Positions 53,991-63,140 of a DNA stretch of 64,000 nt are shown piece by piece. The notes under the pieces are model-generated. The model saw only the letters and a list, made by a program, of their open reading frames with translations, searched no databases and was not told the origin of the DNA. A program made the translations under genes and the position numbers. This DNA comes from Fidelibacterota bacterium (GTDB lineage Bacteria; Marinisomatota; Marinisomatia; Marinisomatales; S15-B10): assembly GCA_002715465.1 (NCBI GenBank), contig PAYY01000032.1:33054-97053 (forward strand). The letters run 5' to 3'. The number at the start of each line of letters is the position of its first letter. The stretch's first letter is position 1.

Positions 53991-55556
53991 CTATCTATTT
54001 TCTAGAGTAATAATAGGTACGAGCATTTCTTCTAATGATATGCCACCATGTTGAAAACTGTCTTGCAACTGACCAAGATATTTATGATACTGTGTAGGAT
54101 ATACAAAGAAATTTTCATCTTTTGCAATAAGATAGTTTGTACCTTTAACTATTTCAGGCAGTTTGTATTCAAAAGGTCTCTTAATTACTAAAGCATTTTT
54201 TTCAGAACAAATTAAACTACTTCCATATTTATACCTTACTCCAGCTGAAGTAGTACGGTCAGCAGCTACTTTTACACCATTTTTTACTCTTATACTACCA
54301 TGATCAGTTGTAATAACTACTTTCATATCCATTCTCGCGGCTGTGTTAAGAACCTCATACAACCATGAATTAGAAAACCATGTCTGTACAAGTTTACGAT
54401 ATCCGGCTTCATCAGGTATTACTTCTTGTAATAAATCAGATTCTGATCGGTGATGAGTAAGTAAATCTACAAAATTAACAACTAAGGATATTATTGAAAC
54501 ATCTTTGTATTCTTTCATGTGACTCAAAAATCGCTTACCTTCTTTAGCTACATTTATTTTATGGTAAATATAGCTAATATCCTTTTTAGCAATTCTTTTC
54601 AGAAGAGCACCAAATATTTGGTGCTCTTCTGAATTCATAGTTGATTCATCAGCAATTATTTTAGCCCACAGATCCCCATCATTTTTTTGAATATCTCCTA
54701 AAAAACGACCACTGAAAATTGCGTTTCTAGCAAAAGGGGTTGCAGTTGGGAGTATTGAAACATGATAGTCAATTTTAACTTTAAATTTTTCTTGAAAGAA
54801 TGGGATTAAACTGAGAGATTGATCTAATCTTAAACAATCTATTACAATAAATAATATATTTTCATTAGTATTTATCAGAGGAAGAATATAATCCGAGATC
54901 AAATCAATTGAAAGAGGAGGACGATCTTTTCTTTCACCATTGATCCATTTTTTATAATTTTTTGATATATACTTTACAAACCCGCGATTTGCAGATCTTA
55001 GTTGTTCATTTAAAGTCTCATTCAGCCCTAATTCTTTTTGGCTTTCAAGGTCAATTTGCCAATTCACTAACTTTAAATAGAGATTCCACCAATCATTTGT
55101 TTCTGAAGCAGATATAAGAAGTTCTTCTATTTTTTGAAACTCTTCTAAATAATTTCCAGCCGTTTTCTTTTCAATTATTAAGTCTTCTTCAAGGACTTTT
55201 TTGCATGCCAGGAAAATTTGACTAGGATTAACTGGTTTAGTAAGATAACCAGCTGTTTTTTCTGAAATAGCTTCATCCATAAGCCATTCTTCTTCATTTT
55301 TTGTAATCATAATTACAGGAAGAAAAGGAGTCCGTTCCTTAATCTCCCTCAGCGTGGACATTCCATCAATACCTGGCATAACCTGATCTAAAAGAACTAA
55401 ATCGAAATTCTCCTCACCAACCTTAATAATTCCATCTCGACCATTAGTTACTTGTTCAACAAAATATCCCTTTTCTTCAAGATAGAGGACATGAGGTTTT
55501 AAAAGATCAATCTCATCATCTATCCACAATATTTTACCACGAGTTTTTTGCTTCAT
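53991..55556 (-). CDS. porX: PorX-like response regulator with PglZ domain
   Basis: 521 residues. The receiver domain (1-125) has ILWIDDE (acidic pocket), LVLLDQVMPGIDG (phospho-accepting Asp), MITK and YLTKP. The PglZ domain (about 200-520) is of the alkaline-phosphatase superfamily: FIVIDCLRLDQS (metal Asp), TATPFARNAIFSG (probable nucleophile Thr) and VITTDHGSIRV (metal Asp-His). PorX of Porphyromonas gingivalis controls type IX secretion genes and has been reported as a zinc-dependent phosphodiesterase on oligonucleotides. All key residues look intact here. The cognate kinase PorY is not adjacent. It follows the CHASE2 cyclase by 49 nt. Confidence 0.88.
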   Translation of the reverse strand: MKQKTRGKILWIDDEIDLLKPHVLYLEEKGYFVEQVTNGRDGIIKVGEENFDLVLLDQVMPGIDGMSTLREIKERTPFLPVIMITKNEEEWLMDEAISEKTAGYLTKPVNPSQIFLACKKVLEEDLIIEKKTAGNYLEEFQKIEELLISASETNDWWNLYLKLVNWQIDLESQKELGLNETLNEQLRSANRGFVKYISKNYKKWINGERKDRPPLSIDLISDYILPLINTNENILFIVIDCLRLDQSLSLIPFFQEKFKVKIDYHVSILPTATPFARNAIFSGRFLGDIQKNDGDLWAKIIADESTMNSEEHQIFGALLKRIAKKDISYIYHKINVAKEGKRFLSHMKEYKDVSIISLVVNFVDLLTHHRSESDLLQEVIPDEAGYRKLVQTWFSNSWLYEVLNTAARMDMKVVITTDHGSIRVKNGVKVAADRTTSAGVRYKYGSSLICSEKNALVIKRPFEYKLPEIVKGTNYLIAKDENFFVYPTQYHKYLGQLQDSFQHGGISLEEMLVPIITLENR

Positions 55557-55605
55557 CTAATAGGAATAAAGGGCTTTGTTAACATTTTATTTGTTAAAAT
55601 ATTTT

Positions 55606-58086
55606 TTACTTTACTGTAAGATTCCATACTCCATCCCAGTTATCTCCTGGTGGATTATCCTTTAGATATTCACAACGCTTAATATATAAGGAACTAGGAT
55701 TAGTAGGTCGATAAGGGAACTTATATTCTAATTGCTCCGCCTCTTTAAAAGCATTAAGGCTTCTATCCCAATTCTGTAACTTATATAGCTCAAGAGCTTC
55801 ATTAAATACAGGAATTATTTTTGAATAATTCCTATCCATTTGTCCTTTTTCAGATATAAGTTCAAATACCTTGACAGGTTGCTTTTTTCCTTTGACTCTA
55901 ACATTATCTAGAAAACGCCATTCAAATTGGTCTTTAACTGTAGCATAAGTATTTTCAGCAACTTGGATATACACTCCATACTGTTTAGCAGATGCTTCAA
56001 GTCGAGCAGCTATATTAACAGTATCCCCCATCATAGTATAGTTCATTCTCATATTCGAGCCCATATTCCCAGTAACCATTTCGCCAGAGTTTAACCCAAC
56101 ACGATGTCTTGTGTTATGGACAAGTTCAGGCCATTCGTTGGACTCTTTCCATTTTCTTCTCAATTTTCCTAGGTGCCTTTCCATAGCTAATGCTGTAGTA
56201 CAGGCAAGAAATTCATGATTGTTCACCGGTACTGGAGCACCATAAAATGCAACAATAGCATCACCAATATATTTATCAAGTGTACCCCTATGCTCAAGTA
56301 ATATATCTGTCATATCAGTAAGATATTCATTCATTAATGCAACCATTCTTTCAGGTTTAAGAACCTCAGAAAATGATGAAAAACTTTGAATGTCAGAAAA
56401 AAATGCTGTATGATATCCTGCTTCACCACCAAGTTTAGGCTCTTGTTTAGAATCATACATTTGATCTATTAGTTTAGGAGAAACATATGTGCCAAAAGTA
56501 TTTTTTAGGAATCTCTTATCTTTTTGTTCAACAATAATTCTATATAGAACATTACTTGTATATGTAATGAAGATCCCAAAAACAGGCGCAATAACTGGAA
56601 TAATAAATGAAGTATTAATTCCAGATACATTAATGCTTTCCCACTTTCCAACCAAAGTTTTAACTAACCAAAGGCTATCATTTACAAATAAACCAATAGC
56701 TATACTTACAAAAATTAAAATTTCTATTATTATACTGATTCCAGCTAAAGCAGGAGAAAAGAAAGAAATGAAAAAGAATGCAATGATTGATAGAGCCGAA
56801 ATTAGCAAAATATGGGGAATTCTAGATTCTTCACTCCAACTAATATCTTTACCAAACACACCAATAAAATTCTGATCAATAAGAGTCTGAATTGCATTAG
56901 CATGGAATTCCATACCAGGCATGAGGTTTTGCTCTCCAGCAAAATTGAAAAAAGAAGTCTGTTTAAAATCATGGAGCACCTCAACAGAAACACCAATCAT
57001 TACAATCTTATTATAAAAAGGTGAATTTGTTATTTCAAAACCAGAACCAATCCCTAATTCTTCCATTAATTGAGATCTTATTTTGGGATCTTCTATATCT
57101 TCAATCCATTTTGGAACTTCTCCGGGCAAAAACTGGCTCATCCAATCAGTATCTTCATCAATATCATTAAGTTTAACTTCTGGTACATCGACTATATTTG
57201 ATAAGGGATAGCGATTAAAAGTTTTCCATGCCTCATTTTTTCCGATATTAACCCCAGATGCTGGGCCATAAATATTTACAAGGAATCTACCATCGCTACT
57301 AAACATAGGTATACTTAATGGACCATAAAAAAGTGTGTCACCTTCTTCATTTAAATTTGGGAGCGCCTGTTCCGATATATTAAGATATTTTTGCATGGCC
57401 TTTAATCCTAATGTTGGATAATAAACGCCTGGCTCTTGTTCTATTTGAAGAAAAGTATAATATTTCCTTGAAAAACCGTCTTTATCTGGACCTTCATTTA
57501 CGAGGCCATAATCAGGCCTAGATCCTTGAATAATATTATTAGGATATTGAATATACTGTGGAGGTATTCTTGTTGGTTCTTGAACTAATTTTGAAGCAAG
57601 GATTACATGAGTACCGTTTGCTTCTGCTTCAAGAATAGCCTTCGCAAACATGCTATCTCCATGAGCGGGAACAAGTTCACTCATTCCTCGAGATTGAAGG
57701 TTTTTACGAATACCTTTTAGATACTCAGATTGACGATCTGGAGAGTCAAACTGGATATCAAAGACTACAACTTTTGCCCCAGCTTTTGAAAGATTCTTTA
57801 ATACTTCTCCCCAAATTTCTCTAGGGTAAGGCCATGTCCATGGGACAAGACGATAACTTTCATCATCTATATCCACTAAAACAACATCTAGACTATCTTT
57901 AGGAATTGGGGAACGAGAAGCCCAACCTGATAGAGGACCTCTTATTTTAAATGAAAAATCAATAACTTTTAGTTCAAAACTATCAAAAAAATGTATTCTA
58001 TGAAGAAAAAAGACAAGAAAAAGAGAACCAAAAGTAATAATTAGACCAATTGTCTGTTTCTTTATGAGTTCAAAAATCGATTTCAT
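55606..58086 (-). CDS. CHASE2-domain adenylate cyclase (class III)
   Basis: 826-residue membrane cyclase. Helix 1 (about 12-30) is followed by an extracytoplasmic CHASE2 sensor (about 35-400; VDIDDESYRLVPWTWPYPR), then three helices (about 425-520) and a cytosolic cyclase domain (about 570-750). Metal Asp residues occur in FFSDIQSFSSF and KYIGDAIVAFYGAP. The purine-selecting residues are Lys (LDKYIGD) and Asp (MMGDTVNIAARLE), which favour ATP, so cAMP is the expected product. The Arg in AARLE completes catalysis. The C-terminal ~70 residues look TPR-like. The adjacent FecR and outer-membrane genes suggest that it senses envelope state. Confidence 0.93.
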   Translation of the reverse strand: MKSIFELIKKQTIGLIITFGSLFLVFFLHRIHFFDSFELKVIDFSFKIRGPLSGWASRSPIPKDSLDVVLVDIDDESYRLVPWTWPYPREIWGEVLKNLSKAGAKVVVFDIQFDSPDRQSEYLKGIRKNLQSRGMSELVPAHGDSMFAKAILEAEANGTHVILASKLVQEPTRIPPQYIQYPNNIIQGSRPDYGLVNEGPDKDGFSRKYYTFLQIEQEPGVYYPTLGLKAMQKYLNISEQALPNLNEEGDTLFYGPLSIPMFSSDGRFLVNIYGPASGVNIGKNEAWKTFNRYPLSNIVDVPEVKLNDIDEDTDWMSQFLPGEVPKWIEDIEDPKIRSQLMEELGIGSGFEITNSPFYNKIVMIGVSVEVLHDFKQTSFFNFAGEQNLMPGMEFHANAIQTLIDQNFIGVFGKDISWSEESRIPHILLISALSIIAFFFISFFSPALAGISIIIEILIFVSIAIGLFVNDSLWLVKTLVGKWESINVSGINTSFIIPVIAPVFGIFITYTSNVLYRIIVEQKDKRFLKNTFGTYVSPKLIDQMYDSKQEPKLGGEAGYHTAFFSDIQSFSSFSEVLKPERMVALMNEYLTDMTDILLEHRGTLDKYIGDAIVAFYGAPVPVNNHEFLACTTALAMERHLGKLRRKWKESNEWPELVHNTRHRVGLNSGEMVTGNMGSNMRMNYTMMGDTVNIAARLEASAKQYGVYIQVAENTYATVKDQFEWRFLDNVRVKGKKQPVKVFELISEKGQMDRNYSKIIPVFNEALELYKLQNWDRSLNAFKEAEQLEYKFPYRPTNPSSLYIKRCEYLKDNPPGDNWDGVWNLTVK

Positions 58087-58108
58087 TAAACTAATGGTTA
58101 AATTACAT

Positions 58109-60841
58109 CTAGAATATATAATTAGCTGAAATTTTCAGTGCCAATGTTCCCAATTCTGTACCTTTGTCATTGGATTTTATTTTTGATGCTACTGTAGCAC
58201 GGATGAAAAAACCACCAAATATATTTAACTCACCCCCACCATTAATACCAATAAAATTAAATTTGGAAGCTCCTGTAGCATTCATAATTGATAATCCAGC
58301 ATTAATTTTAGCTTTTCCATCCCAAACATCATAAGAACCGTTCCCAGCTATTGTAGTAAGATTAGATTCATTATCTGATAAAGAAATCCCTGACAAAGGA
58401 ATCTGAACAATATATTGTGAAAAACTAAAAGTAAGTTTTAAAGAACTAACAAATTTTGCTGAAGAAACAATAGATAAAGCTTCAGAACTAGTTGCTTTCT
58501 GGATATAATTTGATGATCGCTCTGATTTAAGTAAATCCTCAATACCTGTAGAGTTATATGTCACTAAAAAATTGAAATTATTTTGATTCTCACTTATGGG
58601 AATACTCACTGAAATGAATCTATTTTTTGTTAACATATTTTCCCTATTATCACGGAAAGATATTGAATCTTCACCTGTATAACTACTATATAAAAGAGTG
58701 TCTAAAGTTGTTTTTTCATTAGTTCTAGATATAGTTTTAAAGCTTCCTGCAAAAGAGGGCATACCAGCCCCAGGAGCGAAACCGAAGGTTGTCGTACTAA
58801 TTTTCTGTTTATAAGGATCTATAACTGTTCTTAATATTTTATTATTACGACTTTTGAACTCAAAACCTATTGATAGTTTGTTGTCAAACAATCTAAATCT
58901 ATCACTAAAAACAAATTCTCTAAGATTCGATGAAAGATATGGATTTGCTAGAGAGGTAAATTGTGGACCGACTTGAGAATATTTCATTTCAATGGTATTG
59001 CCATAATAAAAAGCTCTTGTTTTAATATTATAAGCTGAAGAAGGCATGTTTAATAAAGCAGCAAAAGGAGTATCATCTAAAGCTTGATAATCAATTGGAA
59101 CTAGTGGTGTCATATTAATATTTGCAATAAATATATCTTCAAATTTTGTTGGATCAGGTAGTCCCTGTGTTGAAATACCACCGCTAACAATTGATCCTAA
59201 ATCATCATAAGATCTACCAATATATCCATCTAAGCTATCATCTAGAGAAGTATCCATTTGAGCAATGCTCATAGGGCCATTCCAAATATCACGATTTAAC
59301 ATACTCATAGCCCATGTTGATTCTAAAATTAATCTTCTATTATCAAAATTTAGTCCAAAATCAAAACCAGCAACTAAATTGTCCATAGGTTTTTGACCTC
59401 CCCACCCTTTATCTTTCAATTGAATTGAGCCAATTCCTTCCAAAGAATTCTCAAATTCTGAAAGAGTATAAAGACCAGGATTAATTCCAGGTGTAGAAAT
59501 AGCTCCTTCCCAATCAGGAACTGTAAATTTTGCTGAATTCATATTTTTTAAGACCGAACCTTTATCATCCTTTGCCTTTTGACCAAAAATACCAAGGCTT
59601 ATCCTCTCGAATAAAGATATGCTTAACCTACCTGCCATATACTGACGACCAAATGTATAACCACGTCTATCTAATATATACTGAGGTGCACCAGAAGAAT
59701 CAGTATTAATATCCGTAATTAAATAAGAACGGTCATTTGACAAATATCCTTGGATAGGACGTTCTAATTCACCACTAACGGTCTGCAACGTAAGCCATCT
59801 AAGATCAATATTTGTGCCTATTCCTCTTACTCTTTTACCTTCAACAAGATATGGATTTATTACTGGAGTAAAATCTCCTAGATGAATTGTCACAAAATCA
59901 CTTGATCTAATTGTTGTAGATATTCGATTTCTCGGTTGAGAAAAAAGATTCTCTTCAGTTGAATATTTGATAAGAGTACGTAATTTAAACCAATCCCATC
60001 CGCCTTCAATTGTAGTGGTAGTTTCACCAATTGAAAGACTTGTACCACTAACCTGATTGACGGAAAAATCAGATCTAACCTTTGCAGAATAACTAAACTC
60101 ATCTACCGCTTCAGCTATTCTTGATCCAGTTCCTCCTACCATAAATGACCATGTTGTAGGTTCTAGTTCATAGCCATATCTATTTGTTATTTCTATATTT
60201 ACAGTATGTAAACCAACATCTAATTTTGGGGCAATATAGGTAATAAGATCACTAGAAATTTCTGTTGAGGATGTAATATCTCTACCATCAAGAAAAAACT
60301 TTATTTTATTAATGTCAACACCATCAACACTAAATAATGAAACAGCAATAAGAATATCTTCTTGAAGAACAACTTCACCCTCATTTGGACTCAAAACAAG
60401 TACTTGAGATGCTAATTTTGGCCCAGCACTTCTCCTAGTTGTTTCTACTTTAATTCCTTGAATTGCATCTAGAGATGCGGGAGACACATTAACTAAGTGA
60501 GGTGAAGCCATAGAATTGTTCGCAGGAAAACCTTTAACAGAACCATCATGAAATGAAAATATTATCGCATATTCCAACCCTTCTTCAACAATAAAATTTC
60601 CAGGAATAACAGCCTTCCAAGTTGATATATCAAAAATCATATTTTGCTCTTGATAACCTGAAGTCCCGGCTGTTCGATGATACAAACGAGCACTTTTTAT
60701 TTTTCCATCAACAATTACTTCTAAAGTAAGGGGAGAACCAGCTGTAGCTCCAGCTGGGGGCAAATGAAGAATAGATTGACCCCATAGTATAGGAGTTAAT
60801 AGAAAAACAAATAACCATTGATATTTTTTTTTGAAAATCAC
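58109..60841 (-). CDS. Large exported outer-membrane-type protein with Ig-like N-terminus
   Basis: 910 residues with a GTG start and a signal peptide ending LWGQ near residue 22. Two Ig-like/beta-sandwich segments follow (about 25-120 and 145-235; VLVLSPNEGEVVLQEDILI). The remaining ~650 residues alternate polar and aromatic residues as in a large beta-barrel, ending LALKISANYIF with terminal Phe. I do not recognise a named family. It is placed between the FecR protein and the CHASE2 cyclase with short gaps, so all are likely co-expressed. Confidence 0.8.
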   Translation of the reverse strand: MIFKKKYQWLFVFLLTPILWGQSILHLPPAGATAGSPLTLEVIVDGKIKSARLYHRTAGTSGYQEQNMIFDISTWKAVIPGNFIVEEGLEYAIIFSFHDGSVKGFPANNSMASPHLVNVSPASLDAIQGIKVETTRRSAGPKLASQVLVLSPNEGEVVLQEDILIAVSLFSVDGVDINKIKFFLDGRDITSSTEISSDLITYIAPKLDVGLHTVNIEITNRYGYELEPTTWSFMVGGTGSRIAEAVDEFSYSAKVRSDFSVNQVSGTSLSIGETTTTIEGGWDWFKLRTLIKYSTEENLFSQPRNRISTTIRSSDFVTIHLGDFTPVINPYLVEGKRVRGIGTNIDLRWLTLQTVSGELERPIQGYLSNDRSYLITDINTDSSGAPQYILDRRGYTFGRQYMAGRLSISLFERISLGIFGQKAKDDKGSVLKNMNSAKFTVPDWEGAISTPGINPGLYTLSEFENSLEGIGSIQLKDKGWGGQKPMDNLVAGFDFGLNFDNRRLILESTWAMSMLNRDIWNGPMSIAQMDTSLDDSLDGYIGRSYDDLGSIVSGGISTQGLPDPTKFEDIFIANINMTPLVPIDYQALDDTPFAALLNMPSSAYNIKTRAFYYGNTIEMKYSQVGPQFTSLANPYLSSNLREFVFSDRFRLFDNKLSIGFEFKSRNNKILRTVIDPYKQKISTTTFGFAPGAGMPSFAGSFKTISRTNEKTTLDTLLYSSYTGEDSISFRDNRENMLTKNRFISVSIPISENQNNFNFLVTYNSTGIEDLLKSERSSNYIQKATSSEALSIVSSAKFVSSLKLTFSFSQYIVQIPLSGISLSDNESNLTTIAGNGSYDVWDGKAKINAGLSIMNATGASKFNFIGINGGGELNIFGGFFIRATVASKIKSNDKGTELGTLALKISANYIF

Positions 60842-60893
60842 GGGAGTTAAAATTTTTTAGTGAGCCTGTCCAATTACTCACTAATTTATCTGA

Positions 60894-61589
60894 TTAGTTA
60901 TACTTAATGATGAGAACTTTTTCAGCACCGTCTGAATCTTTAAATTTTATCCTAAATTCTTTAGGCTCTTGCCCAGAATCATCTTCATCCACTGGGATAT
61001 CAGCAGAATTAGTTGTAGTCACAGAAAGGTTACCATCAGGAGTAGACAAACCCGTTTGATTCATTAACAAATCAACAATTTCTCCAGAAGAATTATTTAT
61101 CAACTGTACAATTCCTTCTAAACAATAGATTGTATCTCCTCCTTCAGCATCTGACTGAAACCACAAATCTGTACCCTTAACTGAAGCAACACTAGTTGGC
61201 GAACTAATCGAAAACTCACCTCGCCGCTGTTTAGAAACAGTTGCTCTAACTGTACCTGCAGTTAATTCTAGATTTTTTTTGAGTGTCTTACCAATTCTTT
61301 CACCTTGAATCTCAAGGTTAGTATTTGCTCGAAGTTTTACCATACTCTTATCATCGAGATAAATAAGTACGGCAAAAGCATTAGCACTAGTTTTTATGAT
61401 GTCTTTATGATTTAATAATTGCCCAGCTTTTCCTAAAGAAAACTCTGAATTTTTCTCAAGAGACTTTTGTATTTGAACATTTCCTTTTACTTTAGTTAAA
61501 ACAGCTACAGAAGAAGATGGCTGTGCAAATAAAAAACTTGTTGCAAAAACAATAGTCAAGAGAGCATACTTTTGTATTAGATAAATCAT
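60894..61589 (-). CDS. Exported FecR-domain protein
   Basis: 231 residues with a signal peptide (ending LFAQ near residue 23). A FecR domain follows (about 35-170): a VKGNVQIQK strand, DIIKTSANAFAVLIYLDDKS, LRANTNLEIQG, then SISSPTSVASVKGTDLWF, the typical FecR-like motif. The short acidic tail is rich in Asp and Glu. This is the free-standing periplasmic FecR type with no anti-sigma helix, often found next to CHASE2 cyclases. It overlaps the upstream secreted-protein gene by 4 nt. Confidence 0.88.
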   Translation of the reverse strand: MIYLIQKYALLTIVFATSFLFAQPSSSVAVLTKVKGNVQIQKSLEKNSEFSLGKAGQLLNHKDIIKTSANAFAVLIYLDDKSMVKLRANTNLEIQGERIGKTLKKNLELTAGTVRATVSKQRRGEFSISSPTSVASVKGTDLWFQSDAEGGDTIYCLEGIVQLINNSSGEIVDLLMNQTGLSTPDGNLSVTTTNSADIPVDEDDSGQEPKEFRIKFKDSDGAEKVLIIKYN

Positions 61590-62773
61590 TCGATTGAAAT
61601 ACTTATTATATTTTGTGAACCATCTGCAAATTGACCAAATAAACGAAATATTTCATCGATAGACACATCAAGTCCATTGATTGAATAATTACCAGAAGGT
61701 GCAAATCCATTTAAGTCTCCTTGAGGACCAAAATAAGCGTTAAATTGATTTTCACCTAACACCTCTATCAATTGCTGTAGAAGTGGATGTAAGGTCTCTC
61801 CACCCGCATTAGTTATTTCTGATAAGTCTGCAAGTACAAAAGCAAAAATAGGGCTAGTGAAAGATTCTGAGCCAGAAGTAGTTGGAAGTTGTTTTTGAAC
61901 TTGCCAAACATAAGATTCCCCAGGCACTAAATCCACAGCACCAGAAAGAGGGTATTGAAAGTTTGTAGCAAGACCAACAGACTCCCATCCTTTTGTTTGG
62001 TCTATGGGGAAGACAGTAATATCCTGAATTGCTTCCTGAGGAGAATTATGTGTTTCAGAGTCATATCTAGTAATTCTAATAAAGGACTCGCAACCACCGC
62101 AAGGTTCAGTCTCCCATTGAAAAATAGGGTAGGGTGAAAAAACTAGATTTTCAGAAAGATTCGTAGGGTCTCCACCAGGCCCAATAAGATTAAGCGAAGT
62201 TGGAGTTGTAACTAATATTGACTCAATAACTTCATCTGTAATCACCATACTTCCTTCATCCGATGAAGATCCAGTCCTAACTAATACTTGAAATGAATAT
62301 TGACCATCAGCAAGTTTACCTGTTGAAACAACCGCACTCAATAAATTATCAAATTTAGCAATATCAATTGCTTCAATTAATGTTGCTGAGAAAACAATTT
62401 CTTTAGGAGGAATAGACATATCAAAAAGAGATGTAGTTTGGGTTGAAAGAGATGTGTTTGATATTCTAATAGCAGCATTCATTTTAAATGGGGCCGTTCG
62501 CATTTGAATAACTGTTGTTGGTTCAGTTACACCTAATGATTTTGAAATCATTGATACTTTAAATTCTAAAGAAGTCCAGACATTTGAATAATCACCAGAT
62601 TGTTCTTCTAGGCGAAAACCAAAAAATTGAACATCACTTGCACCAGTAGCTAAATCAATAGAGCTAATATAATAAGTTGCATAAGGAACAAAACCTGGAT
62701 CTGGAAGGAGTTTTACAGTTTGTGCTGATGAAATAGAGCACAATAAAAAGATCATTGTTAATATTTTTTTCAT
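61586..62773 (-). CDS. Secreted protein of unknown function
   Basis: 395 residues with a signal peptide (MKKILTMIFLLCSISSAQ, about 1-18). The rest is beta-rich without membrane helices. A segment near 215-320 (FQWETEPCGGCESFIRITRY, later SYVWQVQK) looks like the fibronectin-type fold used in surface proteins, with a CxxC pair. I do not recognise a named family. It is the first gene of the FecR-cyclase-PorX run and carries the Crp/Fnr-like site in its promoter region. Confidence 0.75.
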   Translation of the reverse strand: MKKILTMIFLLCSISSAQTVKLLPDPGFVPYATYYISSIDLATGASDVQFFGFRLEEQSGDYSNVWTSLEFKVSMISKSLGVTEPTTVIQMRTAPFKMNAAIRISNTSLSTQTTSLFDMSIPPKEIVFSATLIEAIDIAKFDNLLSAVVSTGKLADGQYSFQVLVRTGSSSDEGSMVITDEVIESILVTTPTSLNLIGPGGDPTNLSENLVFSPYPIFQWETEPCGGCESFIRITRYDSETHNSPQEAIQDITVFPIDQTKGWESVGLATNFQYPLSGAVDLVPGESYVWQVQKQLPTTSGSESFTSPIFAFVLADLSEITNAGGETLHPLLQQLIEVLGENQFNAYFGPQGDLNGFAPSGNYSINGLDVSIDEIFRLFGQFADGSQNIISISIE

Positions 62774-62793
62774 TTCTAATTAAATATTTTTTA

Positions 62794-62837
62794 AATATAA
62801 CATTGAATTAACATTCATTAATGTGATTTGCATCAAA
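62794..62837 (-). promoter_or_regulatory. Crp/Fnr-type palindrome with a nearby -10 element
   Basis: TGTGA-N6-TCAAA at 62822-62837 (9 of 10 positions of the Crp core). Read on the minus strand it is also TTGAT-N4-ATCAC, 9 of 10 for Fnr. A TATATT -10 candidate is at 62799-62794, so the palindrome centre lies about 42 nt before the likely start of transcription, the class II activator position. It lies 49 nt upstream of the ATG at 62773. Confidence 0.5.
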
Positions 62838-62930
62838 TTGTTTTATTAACTATTACAAATTTAGATAGGCTTTATTCTTGAACCAACTCTTTGAATTAAT
62901 GTAATTGATAATTGATTCATTTAAAATAAT

Positions 62931-62965
62931 AAAAAAATAAAGCCCTTACAAAAAAGTAAGGGCTT
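62931..62965 (-). terminator. Strong intrinsic terminator of the rRNA operon
   Basis: AAGCCCTTAC and GTAAGGGCTT form a perfect 10-bp stem around a 6-nt loop. It is followed on the minus strand by TATTTTTTT, directly after the 5S rRNA gene. Confidence 0.93.
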
Positions 62966-62972
62966 AAAAAAT

Positions 62973-63089
62973 CCCCGGCGACGACCTACTCTCCCACCCC
63001 GTTGCCAAGGCAGTACCATCGGCGCAACGGGGCTTAACTTCCGAGTTCGGAATGGGATCGGGTGATCCCCCGCGCTATAGTCACCGAGA
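62973..63089 (-). rRNA. rrf: 5S ribosomal RNA
   Basis: About 117 nt. The minus strand begins TCTCGGTGACTATAGCG and ends with the complementary GTCGTCGCCGGGGA. The internal block around 63030-63060 (TTCCGAACTCGGAAGTTAAG on the minus strand) is the standard 5S core. It lies about 50 nt after the 23S gene and just before the terminator at 62931. The ends are accurate only to a few nt. Confidence 0.95.
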
Positions 63090-63140
63090 GAAAATTATGA
63101 TCAACAAAGCAAATTCTACATTTGAGAAAACTAAAGTTTT

